Positions 49,865-60,444 of a DNA stretch of 64,000 bases are shown in pieces; positions within the stretch are counted from its first letter, which is position 1; each line of letters starts with the position of its first letter. The notes under the pieces were generated by a model, which was not told the origin of the DNA, searched no databases, and was given only the letters and a program-made list of their open reading frames with translations. The DNA lies in contig JAQISU010000171.1 of NCBI GenBank assembly GCA_029339505.1, positions 800,001 to 864,000 on the forward strand. The letters run 5' to 3'. This stretch comes from Unio delphinus. Lineage: Eukaryota > Mollusca > Bivalvia > Unionida > Unionidae. The position numbers and the translations under genes were made by a program.

Positions 49865-51973
49865 ATGATGGTTGTTACATTCCTGCCCATGGCTCTAATT
49901 GCTGGTCTAGTCTTACCATTCACTAATGGTTGTTCAATCATTGGCAATACATTAAACTTTAGTTACAGCCTGAGCAATACCGCAGAGATCTCGGAAAGTG
50001 TCTTCACATCCTGTAATCTCAGCTATGGTTCCATAACGACACTCATCTTGTCTTACAACAACATCAATTCTATTGCCTTTGAGGCATTTAAGGAGTTCTT
50101 CAATCTGGAGAATTTAGACTTGTCACATAATCTGCTGGAAGTGGTTGACAATACTACATTTCATACTTTGAGGAAGTTAAAGACACTGGATTTATCGTAT
50201 AATAGTCTTACCAACATTACGAGAGGAACGCTGGACAATAAAGTGTATCTTGTCAGTTTTAATGTTTCCCACAACAAAATCAATTACGTTGATCCAAACG
50301 TGTTTAGTGTGGACCATATCAACATACGGGAAGCAGATTTTGACTGGAACGAAATATTTACATTTGAACCATGGCCGTACAAGTTACCACTTGCTATTGA
50401 TGAAGAAAGACATGTGTATATCAGACACAATAATATATCCGGATTAACTAATTCCATGAATTGGACATATAATTTGGAACGTCCTTTTAAAATTTTTGTG
50501 TACCTGAACTATAATCAACTCAAAACCTTTACCGAAGATGATATTCGACAATATGACCAAAACTTAACTGAGAACGAGTGTTTTACCCAATTTTGGACGT
50601 ACAGGCTTAATGTGTCCAATAACCCTTATGTATGTGACGGTAGGCTTTACTTTTGGGCATTCTTTGTAAGAAACTCTTTTTTAAAATGGAAAGACGTGGA
50701 ATCGTACCGCTACCGATGTAAACTCCCTAAGGAACTAGAATTAGAAGATTGGCTGCATGATGTTCCATACAGCAGCCTTGTCACCAATCTGACGGAAGCC
50801 GACGGTTGTCCATCGCGTTGCTTCTGTCAGACACGTCCTTACTTGAATCATACATTTGTTGACTGTGGAGGACTTGGATTGGTCAGATTCCCTCCTGTCC
50901 TTCCCATTACCAAGTACCCACTTTTGGTTCTAAACTTGAGTTATAATGCCATCCAGCAACTTGAGGAAACATATTATTCAAACAGTATTGTCCAATTGTC
51001 TCTAATGAACAATAAGATTCAAACACTTAACGAATCTGTCTTGATGTTATTTGACAATAATATTTACTTAGATCTTCAGAACAATCAGATAACAAGAATT
51101 CCAAAAACCATTCTTAGGTTTGAGTATAAAAACGTGAGTTTGGTTGGTAACCCTCTCAAATGTTATTGTGAGATGACCTGGATGATCGACTGGATTAAGA
51201 AAGTAGTTGTTGGAACGAATCAGGAACTCTCTTGTACAGCGGACGACACTAGTTTGCACAAGATCGTAGAGGTAACGCCAACCATTCTGAAGTGCACCCC
51301 CGAGGATTGGATAATTATTGGCGTTGTACTTGGCGTTGTTCTTCTCCTAATTATTATAGTAGGCCTATTCATCAGGAACTGCCCCTATGAGACCAAAGTA
51401 ATTCTGTTCAAGATCTTCAAGATCCATCCCAGGGACAAATACAAGGTGGATGAACAAGTTGGAAACATTCACGACATCTACATCGTCTTCGACGAGAAAA
51501 CGATTGACGTCTTGCAATGGGTTAAAGACACTCTTCTTGCGAAACTGAGACGGATTAAACCGCAATATCAAATATTTAATCCGCATCAGCGTGTACTAGC
51601 TGGCGAATGTCTACTTCAAGAGCTGGCCGAAAATCTGGAAAAATCCAGGCGTGTGATAATTATCCTTTCAGAAGAAATTGTAGAGAATGAAAGCAGGGAG
51701 TTTGAATGTAATATTGCAGAAGGAGAATATTGTGAAAAGACCCTGGAAGGAAAAGTAATATATATTAAATTTAACTCCAAAGCTGGTAAATTACTTCTGG
51801 AAGAACCATGGAAAACCCGAGTCAGTACGAAGAAGGTTTTGCCTCCTGACGACCGTTTATTCTGGTCTAAGTTACGTTACGAATTACCTCGCATCAGGAA
51901 TGGTTCAAAAAGTGTGCATAGTTGCCGGGAAATTAGAATAGAATCCACAACGACTACCGGCACGCGGATATAA
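49865..51973 (+). CDS. Toll-like receptor, multi-cysteine type
   Basis: An intact single-exon frame of 702 codons. Residues 1-22 are a signal peptide. Leucine-rich repeats occupy about 57-165 (LDLSHNLLEVVDNTTFHTL). A cysteine cluster lies at about 250-335 (NPYVCDG, then CPSRCFCQ as an LRR N-cap). A second LRR block is at about 345-425, followed by a second cysteine cap at about 430-480 (NPLKCYCEMTWMIDW). The membrane span is about 482-505 and the cytoplasmic TIR domain about 536-672. In the TIR domain, box 1 is DIYIVFDEK, the box 2 region is HQRVLAGECLL without the usual Arg-Asp, and box 3 is LFWSKLRYELP. Two cysteine clusters in tandem mark the Drosophila-Toll-like mccTLR class, common in molluscs. 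At 702 residues it is short. It probably senses ligands at the cell surface and signals through TIR adaptors. Expression is unproven. Confidence 0.93.
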   Translation: MMVVTFLPMALIAGLVLPFTNGCSIIGNTLNFSYSLSNTAEISESVFTSCNLSYGSITTLILSYNNINSIAFEAFKEFFNLENLDLSHNLLEVVDNTTFHTLRKLKTLDLSYNSLTNITRGTLDNKVYLVSFNVSHNKINYVDPNVFSVDHINIREADFDWNEIFTFEPWPYKLPLAIDEERHVYIRHNNISGLTNSMNWTYNLERPFKIFVYLNYNQLKTFTEDDIRQYDQNLTENECFTQFWTYRLNVSNNPYVCDGRLYFWAFFVRNSFLKWKDVESYRYRCKLPKELELEDWLHDVPYSSLVTNLTEADGCPSRCFCQTRPYLNHTFVDCGGLGLVRFPPVLPITKYPLLVLNLSYNAIQQLEETYYSNSIVQLSLMNNKIQTLNESVLMLFDNNIYLDLQNNQITRIPKTILRFEYKNVSLVGNPLKCYCEMTWMIDWIKKVVVGTNQELSCTADDTSLHKIVEVTPTILKCTPEDWIIIGVVLGVVLLLIIIVGLFIRNCPYETKVILFKIFKIHPRDKYKVDEQVGNIHDIYIVFDEKTIDVLQWVKDTLLAKLRRIKPQYQIFNPHQRVLAGECLLQELAENLEKSRRVIIILSEEIVENESREFECNIAEGEYCEKTLEGKVIYIKFNSKAGKLLLEEPWKTRVSTKKVLPPDDRLFWSKLRYELPRIRNGSKSVHSCREIRIESTTTTGTRI

Positions 51974-52896
51974 AGCGTACCAAATAATGCATTACCAACG
52001 ACGCCTGTTTTTGATTATGTTGCTCATTGCGAAAACAATGTTTCTTGCAGGATGTCAAAATACATACACCCAATGATCTAAAGTGAAGTTTCAATTTGGC
52101 TTCCTTCTAGCGCACTCCTTTATCTCCTCTTTGTTATTTGTATTTTGTAGCAATTCATTGGTTCAACTGTCTCATATGGACCAACACAAGATTAAGGACA
52201 TACACCACAACCAACAAGGACTTTCTTGTTTACAGTGTTACAAATATTTGATGGTTATGAAAATTATATTTTTCCTTGTATCCACAGTTTTTCAACAGCA
52301 TCCAGATTTATTGCTTATTCGTACTGGCATTTACATATTTCAGACATTATAATCATGATCATTTCATAGAATTGCATTTTACATTCGTAATGTCACTTTA
52401 TATATGCAGATATTTAACGGAACGAAATGTTCTATGTATTAATGTTTTTCCTCTTTTCTTTAAGTGAACTTTGCTGTTAAGTGGGTAGGATAAACAAAAT
52501 TCTATGTTATGTATATTTCTTTTGTATAATATGTTGATGGTAGGATCTTCGACGTGCATGTAGGGTTAGAGTTAGGGTTTTGATTATATAGTAAGATCAT
52601 ATTATTACTTGAAGGTAAACATGGATTTATATAGAGAGTTCAAGGTCTCGCATGATTTAGAAATTAAGACGTTCTGGAAGCTAGTTGTTGAAGAATTTGG
52701 TGGTGAAATGACCGTCATCCTGTTTGTTTTATGGCTTCTTAACTTTGTAAATAAATGTTTTCATCAGATGTATTCATTCCTATCTTATCATCGGAAGCTG
52801 AATTAGTCTTAAATTGGTTATTAGTTTATATTTGAGAGGATTAATTTATTTCAATTATTAATTGTAACTATACAGTGATCAGGACATACTTTTGGA
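51974..52896 (+). other. TLR 3' flank / probable 3' UTR
   Basis: There is no supported gene. A polyadenylation-type aataaa lies at 52750-52755 (gtaaataaatgttttc). Open frames at 52083 and 52609 are short and lack family features. Confidence 0.5.
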
Positions 52897-53022
52897 GCAG
52901 CAGAGAGGGCGAATCCGACAACTTGGCGGAGCGTCTATTTGGCTAACCAATGCTTTCTCCAAAATCGAAAAAAAAAGTTTCCTTTGCAGACGCAAAGTCG
53001 TTGTCGCGCCCCTCTCTGCTGC
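52897..53022 (-). mobile_element. MITE-like repeat, right copy
   Basis: 126 bp with inverted ends gcagcagagagggcg and cgcccctctctgctgc. The interior contains ccaaaatcgaaaaaaaaagt. It is the reverse complement of the unit at 48500. Similarity continues a few bases outside (gggggtaaaaatc), so the true ends may be slightly wider. Confidence 0.75.
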
Positions 53023-53049
53023 AATGGGGGTAAAAATCGTTTTACGATT

Positions 53050-53296
53050 TCAACCGAACATTTGATCAAGTCCGACACGATATCTTGATCTCGGGTCGTG
53101 CAAATTTATCGTTACAAATCCATGTGGGATTGACTGAGCGTGACTAAAGAAATTTCTAAAGAGATTATAATCCATATCACCGCCGCACCAAGTTTGCCAA
53201 ATATTTCGTAGCGTATGTGTGTCAACTCCGTTGAATACAGCAAGAATATTGCAGTTATCTCTGATCACTTTTGGTATTTGAGTGTATCGTTGAGAT

Positions 53297-53381
<85 letters not shown>

Positions 53382-53793
53382 ATCGGTATTTTTATGGCAA
53401 CCTCTGGAAAATATCCTAGCGGGATTCTTTTGATTGTCTAACATGACATCATCATATATCATATACGACTAAATTGTTAATACTTCCATCAATATCATCA
53501 ATATTCGGTGCTTCCTCGATATCGGTTATAAACATAATAATATCCTCATCGATTTCCGATTTTGATTTCTCGTTAAAATCATTTAACACCTCGTAACATC
53601 GCTGATCGCCTACACTAGGGGCAACTAAATACAACTTGTAACATTTCATCCATCTCGTTATCAAATTAAGTAGCAGTTGTGTCTTGCCACTTCCAGATGG
53701 TCCGATTATAATCATGCGAATAGAATTTGGTAGCGCTGCATGATCCTTAACTGGTTCTCGTGTTTTTGTCGCCAAAAAATCAATTACATTCAT
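53050..53793 (-). pseudogene. Packaging ATPase (A32-type), interrupted by (AT)n
   Basis: The start at 53793 gives MNVIDFLATKTREPVKDHAA. Walker A is IIIGPSGSGKTQLLLNLITR (about 53715-53660). A Walker B-like stretch with Asp-Asp (YDDVMLDNQKNP) begins near 53455, after a frame change. An AT microsatellite at 53300-53378 then splits the gene. The C-terminal part (VIRDNCNILAVFNGVDTHTL ... FFSHAQSIPHGFVTINLHDP) resumes at 53271 and ends at 53050. The three parts have family-like order, so this was one ATPase of about 220 residues that powers genome packaging. The dinucleotide expansion and shift have destroyed it. Confidence 0.85.
53300..53378. repeat. (AT)n inside ATPase gene
   Basis: Pure AT run of about 79 bases between the Walker B region and the C-terminal part of the ATPase. 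Confidence 0.97.
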
Positions 53794-53810
53794 GTTATTA
53801 TAAATATATT

Positions 53811-53966
53811 ATGGATCTATATTGTGTGAAATGTAAGAAGCGTACTAGCACAAACGACTTAACGATTACAACTAAAAATAGCAGATCTGTACTTGCTGGT
53901 AAGTGTGTACAATGTGGTACAAAAAAAATTAGATTTGTTTCTATGAAATCTGGAGATATTTTTTGA
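53811..53966 (+). CDS. Small zinc-ribbon protein (DUF5679-like)
   Basis: Fifty-one residues: MDLYCVKCKKRTSTNDLTIT, then CVQCGTKKIRFVS. Two C-x2-C pairs are about 30 residues apart with a basic middle. This matches the DUF5679 pattern of very short zinc-ribbon proteins found in phages, mid-size DNA viruses and Polintons (YCVKC...C--CGTK--R). The frame is intact. It starts 17 bases from the ATPase start, in divergent orientation, so the two genes likely shared a promoter region (tataaatatatt just upstream). Function is unknown; it could be a transcription or DNA-binding accessory. Confidence 0.8.
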   Translation: MDLYCVKCKKRTSTNDLTITTKNSRSVLAGKCVQCGTKKIRFVSMKSGDIF

Positions 53967-54329
53967 AAAAAACGAGAAGGTTATATTGCAGCCAAGTTAG
54001 TAAAACTCCCAGAAAACCATGGGCAAAATATCCAGGAGAAAAACACCTTCCTGGATATAGTTATTGGGACCCGGGACCAGACTCGATATCAGACTCGATG
54101 ATCAATACCAACCCCGACCCGGTGAAAACCTAATAAACGCTATTGATAAGGCGTGTCATGCTCATGATGTTGCTTATAAAAGCAACAATCTGCAAAACGA
54201 CATATCGCAGATGTAAAATTGATTCATGCGTTGAATTCTATCACTGATAAATCCTTCAAAGAAAAATTGGCTTCATGGTTGATAAAATCGGCGATGAAAA
54301 GTAAATTGATGTTGGGAACTGGTAATTAA
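53967..54329 (+). pseudogene. Phospholipase A2-like (VP1-type) protein, broken
   Basis: One frame reads EKHLPGYSYWDPGPD (about 54038-54085), the calcium-loop-like region of parvoviral-type PLA2 (PGY-Y-GPG). A second frame has LINAIDKACHAHDVAYKSNN (about 54133-54190) with the HD-x-AY catalytic pair. A third reads LNSITDKSFKEKLASWLIKS to about 54329. Two shifts separate them. PLA2-like domains of this type help parvoviruses and some Polinton/adintovirus relatives cross endosomal membranes. This copy is broken. Confidence 0.75.
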
Positions 54330-54336
54330 TAACATC

Positions 54337-55281
54337 ATGGAATTTATTTATTATTCTCCAAGAGGATACTGGAGGGGTAAATCAGCAATTGATAAACTCG
54401 CTAGCGCCGCAAGGGTGAAAAATACTACAGCAGCGGATTGGTTATCAAAAAAGGCGATATGGCAAATTTATCTACTACCGCCTAAACAAATTAACTTTTC
54501 GCATTTTGACGTCAGCGCCCCTAATGAGGTTCATCAGGCCGATATATTATTTCTGCCGCTTGATGGTGTTTACAAGTATGCGCTAACCGTAGTTGATGTT
54601 GCGAATCGATACAAACAAGCAGAACCTCTAAAGACAAAATCATCAACTGAGGTGGCTTCTGCGTTTGAAAGGATTTATCAGCGGGGTCCTCTACAGAGGC
54701 CAAATCTATTACAATTTGATTCTGGCAAGGAATTTCAGGGTGCAGTGTTATCAACAATGAAGCATCATAATGTCACCATCAGACGAGGACATATTGGACT
54801 ACATCGCGATCAGCCAATTGTTGAACGATTTAATCGCACACTTGCTTAGCGGTTATTTGGATATCAATACGCGAAGGAGTTTATTCGGGATAAACGATCC
54901 CGTGAATGGGTCAAGAGCTTACCAGGCGTGATTACCGCGCTGAATAATGAGATTACTCGAACAACAAACATGAAACCTAACAACGCGATTAAAAAAAAGT
55001 ATATATCTGTAAAACCGCAAAATGATTTTTCAAAACAACCAATACTCGGCAATGTCACTGTCAGATATTTATATGAACCAGGAAAGCTCGAAGGTGGCAA
55101 AAAAAGAGCTACTGATCCTATTTGGAGTGTCACTACGCATAATATATCTAGCATAACACGATCCAAGGGTAGACCGCCAGTCTATAGGTTGGATTCAACT
55201 TCTCTTCAGCGAGGATTTACTCGGGAACAACTACAAGTGATACCCGAGGATACTCAATTACCGCCGCGTGGTCTTAACTAG
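54337..55281 (+). pseudogene. Retroviral-type integrase with one in-frame stop
   Basis: The frame of 314 codons starts at MEFIYYSPRGYWRGKSAIDK (54337). It is interrupted only by a TAG at 54847-54849 and then stays open in the same frame to 55281. The DDE triad is visible: Asp in EVHQADILFLP (about residue 69), Asp in LLQFDSGKEF (about 129) and Glu in QPIVERFNRTLA (about 165). The C-terminal region, from about residue 230, is a small barrel-like domain (VTVRYLYEPGKLEGGKKRAT) without a chromodomain. The stop falls just after the catalytic Glu. The enzyme would join element ends to host DNA. A single nonsense mutation makes it one of the best-preserved genes of element B. Confidence 0.9.
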
Positions 55282-55443
55282 CATCTCTGCGCCTGTTGCA
55301 CTCAAGACAAGTCAGCATCACATTATCTCTGGTATGACCAACACTGCAATTTTTTTTATGTCTACAGTAAAATGGCAAGGGTGTTAATCCGACCAACGCC
55401 AACGCATTATACAAATGCAACTCGCGCAGTGATTATTCTGTTG

Positions 55444-56584
55444 TTATTCCAGTGTGATTATAAACTCGGCATCAATGTCAAATTTTCTGTTACTTTTTTT
55501 GTCTTGTTCTTTATAACCAGAGAATTTTATTCTGATTATATCATCGCTGAAAATATCACTTATTGTAGTGTCATTATAATCTAAAACAACTCTTCGAAGT
55601 TGATTTATTTTTCGTACTCTGGACACCGCAAAATAAACTAAATTCGACCACTCGATGCGATTAACTATGATCCAAACAATTGTATCGGATATAGTCAACC
55701 CCTGCGAGGAATGTATCGTCGCTGCGTATCCTAGCTTCCATGGGGATTTATCAGCACGCAATGCATCTTCGACGACATTGATATAAACCAACACAATATC
55801 TTCTAACACTAGAATCTGCTTTTTTGTCAGGCCTTCGATAGTTTATCTTCGTGTATCCTTGGGTCTATAACACAATGGCACTGGAAGTGTTGCAAATGTT
55901 TCTTTGTGTGTGTTAAATAACTTCATCTGAAGTGTATCTCAGACTATATTTCTACTTGCCACTATCAAATCGTTTGGTCTCCACGTTTCCCAAAAAATCA
56001 TTTAATGGGGTTTCTGAAATTATTTCACGAGCAATTTCACACTGGATTCTATCCAGTTGTAATATGATTAATTTCTTAAACTCACGTAATTCATTATCAA
56101 GTGATCAATGATCAGTACTAATTTCTTCATAATAGTCTACAAAAGTCTATAACCAATCATGTGGAGACAAACCGACAAATGGTGGTGGTTGACTATGATC
56201 GCCACACATTATCACTTTTGTATTCGCTAGCAATAACCAATCTAGAAACCTTTGTAATACATCTAACGACACTGTGCATATCTCATCCCAAATAAAGATT
56301 TCAGGAATATATTTCTCACCCATTCGATCAGGAGTCCATTCGTCACCTTTCCATCGAAAGAGCCTGTGATAAGTGCAAGCATTAATTCATCGCCGTTTCA
56401 TCTCTCTTGCAAGTCTGTGTGTTGGTGTTAGCACAATCATGTTTGATTTCCCTCGAAATAATTCGATCGCACGAGTCGTCTTCCCTGACCCTCCACAGCC
56501 GCTTAAGTAACTGGTTTTATATATGCATATTGGATCGGAATACGACAGTGCATTAGATAGTTCTGATGTCTGATTATTTTTCAA
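55444..56584 (-). pseudogene. Superfamily 1 helicase (Pif1/UL5-like), broken
   Basis: Helicase motifs appear in order on the minus strand. Motif I is YLSGCGGSGKTTRAIELF (about 56510), Ia MIVLTPTHRLAREMKRR (about 56430-56388), II IFIWDEICTVSL (about 56300), III VIMCGDHSQPPPFVG (about 56215), V GYAATIHSSQGLTI (about 55730) and VI VYFAVSRVRKINQL (about 55630). The segments are separated by stops and shifts, for example the stop at 56387. SF1 helicases unwind DNA at replication forks. The block follows directly on the polymerase on the same strand and may originally have been fused to it. Confidence 0.87.
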
Positions 56585-56689
56585 GTAATTGTTTTCAATG
56601 GTAACATCTGCTGATTTGGAGTAATCACGCAGTATTTCTTTTTTAATTCACCATGATCATCAACTCTCGTATGAACTAGTGAATTCAGT

Positions 56690-58340
56690 CACTGCTTCTT
56701 TGTTTTACGTCTATATAAAATGAATCAGTGGCAACTAACCTCGGTGTCAAGAAATCTATTTATCATCGAGAGTAAATTAATAGAAGCATAAGCCAGCATA
56801 TACGACCTTAAGTAGGTATATTGAGGATTTTCTCCATCTGTGTAAGTAACTATTGTACCTAATTTGGTTCCATCCGAACAAAAAGCGTCTTTACGATCCA
56901 CGTATATACTACTAAATGTTACATCTGCGATTATAAAATCGTATTCAGCATAATCTATAATCAACCGCGAAGAATATCGTTTGTGGTCGTATTTTCCACC
57001 TTGTGTGAACTTACCAATTATTCTTATACCTAGATCTCTTGCGTGTTTATTTCCAACTTAAAAGATTTCTTTGGACCATTTCACGATACATTCTTCGTCG
57101 AGATCAGGGAATTGTTTTTTGTTTTCGGTGATTATACTATGTAGACTATCGGGTTGTGGTAACCAGACGTCGGTTTGCGATATGATATAATTGCTTCACT
57201 GACAATCAGCGATATCAGCATTTTAGAATCAATCATATACCGTAATAACACTATTGGCATCCAGTGTTTTTCAGAGATGTGTCTACCAAACCAAACATAA
57301 CAGCATGGATGACGTCATTTAGCCAATTCAAATGATATCACACGAGCGAATCCGGTGATCAAAATCAGGCAGTGGTCCATTAATCGCAACACGGATCATC
57401 TCGTGTGGGGGGATGTCCAAATCTTTTAAAATACTCAGAGCATTCTCCGTACCCGAGAAATCTTCCTGGATAACACGCAATCATATCAACCGAAATAATA
57501 CTCTTAGGGTCGTATTTTGTATTCCATAATCCACCATGGCCATATGCCACGCAACTCGATTCGATATCCGAGTGAAATTCTGCGCGTGTTGGTTTTCATA
57601 GATTTTTCTTTCTCGTGAAATGAGCAGCAACTTACGGTATTGTAAAACAGTTTGTTTATAATTGTTCGTCGTAATCCATTGAAAAAAACACTAGCTAGTT
57701 TTTTCATCTCGTTGTTGAGGGCTTCAGTACGGTATAATTCGCCATTAGGTCTTACAAACTGATCGAATTTACCCTCTTCGTCTTCAAAACTGTGAAGTAA
57801 CCACACTGACACAGGATAATTTTTTACTTAACTCGTAAATAAAATAAATTTCCCGTGTAATATTTTATGGCGGAAATATTGTACCGCAGGTGTCCACGCG
57901 TGTTCATTATGGTCAATAATTTTGATTGGAGCTCCATTTAATTTATATTTTGATTCGTGTAATACCTCTCCTGTTATCGTCATTACGGTTATTGGGAATC
58001 TTAATGATGTTTCTAATTTGGCTACATCTCGAATTGTTGCTCCGCTCTCCTTCACTGTTAAACCCTATTCATTTATTTTTTTGTGTCTTAGAACTGTCAA
58101 TTTGTTTCCACGCAACGCATTTGTAAAATGCTCTATTATTCGTTCTGCTACACAATTTCTTCTTGACAAATATTTCATGGGTTTTAGTTTTTCAATACTC
58201 GGTTTATCATTTATCGGATAAATTCCATAAACAACTGCTGTTACAGGACAGGATCTCTCGTAATACGGTTTGTCAATCCCAGTCAGAATTCCTGGTTTGG
58301 AATCCTGACTCACAGTGACAGTTCTCTTATTTTTCAAGAT
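56690..58340 (-). pseudogene. B-family DNA polymerase, broken
   Basis: Open stretches run from 58337 downwards. An N-terminal part (PVTAVVYGIYPINDKPSIEK, FTNALRGNKLTVLRHKKINE) is followed by AWTPAVQYFRHKILHGKF near 57880 and by GELYRTEALNNEMKKLASVF near 57720. A palm motif A-like VISIDMIACYP lies near 57500, YLRSYMLAYASINLLSMINR near 56800, and a motif C-like VATDSFYID near 56730 in another frame. The order motif A, motif B-like YMLAYAS, motif C (TDS) is that of family B polymerases. There are at least five breaks. It would have replicated the element. The relation to the protein-primed Polinton polymerase cannot be judged by eye. Confidence 0.72.
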
Positions 58341-58712
58341 CGGTTCAAATTTGTTGCGTAAAATCCAATTCCCCGTTTATAAGCGGATAATGAATTTCAC
58401 TCTAAAGAAATACTTTTTCTTGTCAAGATACGAGATTATCACTGCTGCTATTTCGTCGTTCATGTTAGCATAAACACTACCATCAATTCGAAATGTTGAC
58501 CAACAGTGAGATGCTCCATCGCGCTCGAATTAATTAAAACCATCACGGATTCTACCCAACATGCTTCTTTCACTTATTAGACTCTTTGGTACATCAGTCG
58601 AGACTATCGAGATTGAATTCAACATTTTTCCATGGAGCAATTTTCTATAATCTCTCGAACTCCTCCATATTATAATTAAAAAAAAGCATTTAAATAAGGA
58701 ATTTATTATATA

Positions 58713-60404
58713 ATGAATCATTGCAAATGGCTTATGATAGGATCAGTAACCGCTTGTAACAAATCATGCAGAAATGAATTCTGTGGATATCATTTACTGT
58801 AACAAGATAACCGGGACGGATATTTCGGATTGATAACAGAACACGTTTTATGATACAGATATAAAAATTATGGTTTAATGTGGCGTGCGTAGTGTAATCC
58901 AAATATTGGATTTATTTAAACATAATTACGCACAGACTCGAAGATGCTAACAAATTATACAATGATACAAATCAATCATACAAATCAATGATACAGTGAT
59001 ACAAAAACCCCAGAGAAATATACAAAAAAGATGAATACAGTTCACTCACGTAGTAAACAATACAGGATTACTCATATAGTTAAAATGTATACGCTCAAGT
59101 AGCGAAACAATATTTGAAAATAATAAAGGAACAGATAACGACTTATCTTTCCAGTCCCAAAAGATATACTGGGTTCCGCAAACCCATATTAGCCCACGGC
59201 TAACAAATTACAAATAAATAGATATAATCGACTATTAATATACAGCTCCACCGCTGATACAATACACATCATGATTTCTACAGACTCCGGACACACGGAA
59301 TACTACGAAACATTAGACCCTTCAGACCCTCCAAATATTAGACCCTCCGGACACTCTGGTCATGTAGACAGCTCTACACCCTTGTCACTCTTGACAGACA
59401 CTCCGGACGCTAGACATGAGACACTCCGGCACATTTAACAGCTCTGGACACACCAGTGCATTTAAACACAGCTCCCGACGTTTGACAGCTCCGGATACCC
59501 CGGACGTTTAACACCCTCGTACCAATAGCTGAAAATACCCGATACCGTGTACTAACCTTGATACAGACATAACGTAATGACGTTATACACGGTAAATTAT
59601 AAAGACTATATTATTATCACAATTTCAAAATGACAGGTTCTATAGTAAACCTTCCCTGTTCGATAATGCTAATAGTAAACAATTCTATTTTTAAAAAAAT
59701 ATATAGCTTTACATTACCAATCTAAATACCTTGCAAACAAGAGTTCAAAAAGCACGCAGTATGCTGTGTAAAAACTATATAACAAACATGCAAAGGTAAA
59801 TATGTTAATACAAAAGCTATCACTCGGTATCAAAAACGTACTTACCCCTACAGCTAAAGTTGTGCCAATCCTCTCTCCCTCGGATCAATAGCCCTACAGC
59901 TACAGTCCTTTAAACCTGCCGCTTGTTGACAAAACCCTTAGTAATGTGAAGACCCTTCACATATAGTAAAGTATTTATACATTTTCGTTCTCTGTATCGA
60001 GAACACCCTGCACGTGCGGCATAGAGCGAATTGTACTCACGATTCCGAAGTACGACTGGCCATATATATAAATCATCTTGAGGTATCGTTGCACACGATA
60101 AACCAAACCCGAGTACATGTATTTCCTGAATAAAAACTACATCATTCCGTGACATTTACAAAGCGTATGTCGTGGAAGCTTAGGGCCCTTATCTTCCATA
60201 CAATGTGGGGTGGGTGTGCGTGGTAAGTCGCAGTTATATCTGAATTGTGGTAGTAAGCGATACAGAGAGCTTAAGCGCTATTATGATAAACGAGTTAAAA
60301 ACTCCATCAAAGATTCCGACTCTGACTCTATCCCTGACAGCGTCAATGACAAAATCATAAGAACACCTCAAGACTACATTGAAAGATTCTCAAGTAATAA
60401 TTAA
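58713..60404 (+). pseudogene. Cys-rich protein gene split by a solo LTR
   Basis: The ATG at 58713 gives MNHCKWLMIGSVTACNKSCR, then NEFCGYHL, and the reading is then interrupted by foreign DNA. At 60155 the same frame resumes with LQSVCRGSLGP, later CGSKRYRELKRYYDKRVKN, and an Asp/Ser-rich tail ending at 60404. The fragment at 8703-8874 carries the two conserved motifs contiguously, proving the insertion. Cysteines in C-x4-C, C-x3-C-like and C-G-K arrangements suggest zinc binding. No known family is recognised. The insertion at 58798-60154 truncates the product. It lies upstream of the HNH gene on the same strand. Confidence 0.75.
58798..60154 (+). mobile_element. Solo LTR (about 1.36 kb) with 5 bp target duplication
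   Basis: The insertion begins TGTAACAAGATAACC and ends CATTCCGTGACA, the canonical TGT...ACA ends of an LTR. It is flanked by the direct repeat tttac at 58793-58797 and 60155-60159. Near its 3' end are a TATA-like catatatataaatc and an aataaa signal about 24 bases before the end. The interior has no coding region. It includes a field of ctccggaca motifs at 59280-59500. There is no second LTR or internal region, so it is a solo LTR left by recombination. Confidence 0.78.
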
Positions 60405-60444
60405 ACCAAATAATTAATTAGACAAATAATATTATAGTATATAA

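Noticed and set aside
52564..52580. Telomere-like gttagagttagggtt
   Set aside because: Only two imperfect units; chance in AT-rich DNA.
52609..52806. 65-codon ORF with a hydrophobic stretch downstream of the TLR
   Set aside because: Short, no family features and overlapping the likely polyadenylation signal of the TLR transcript.
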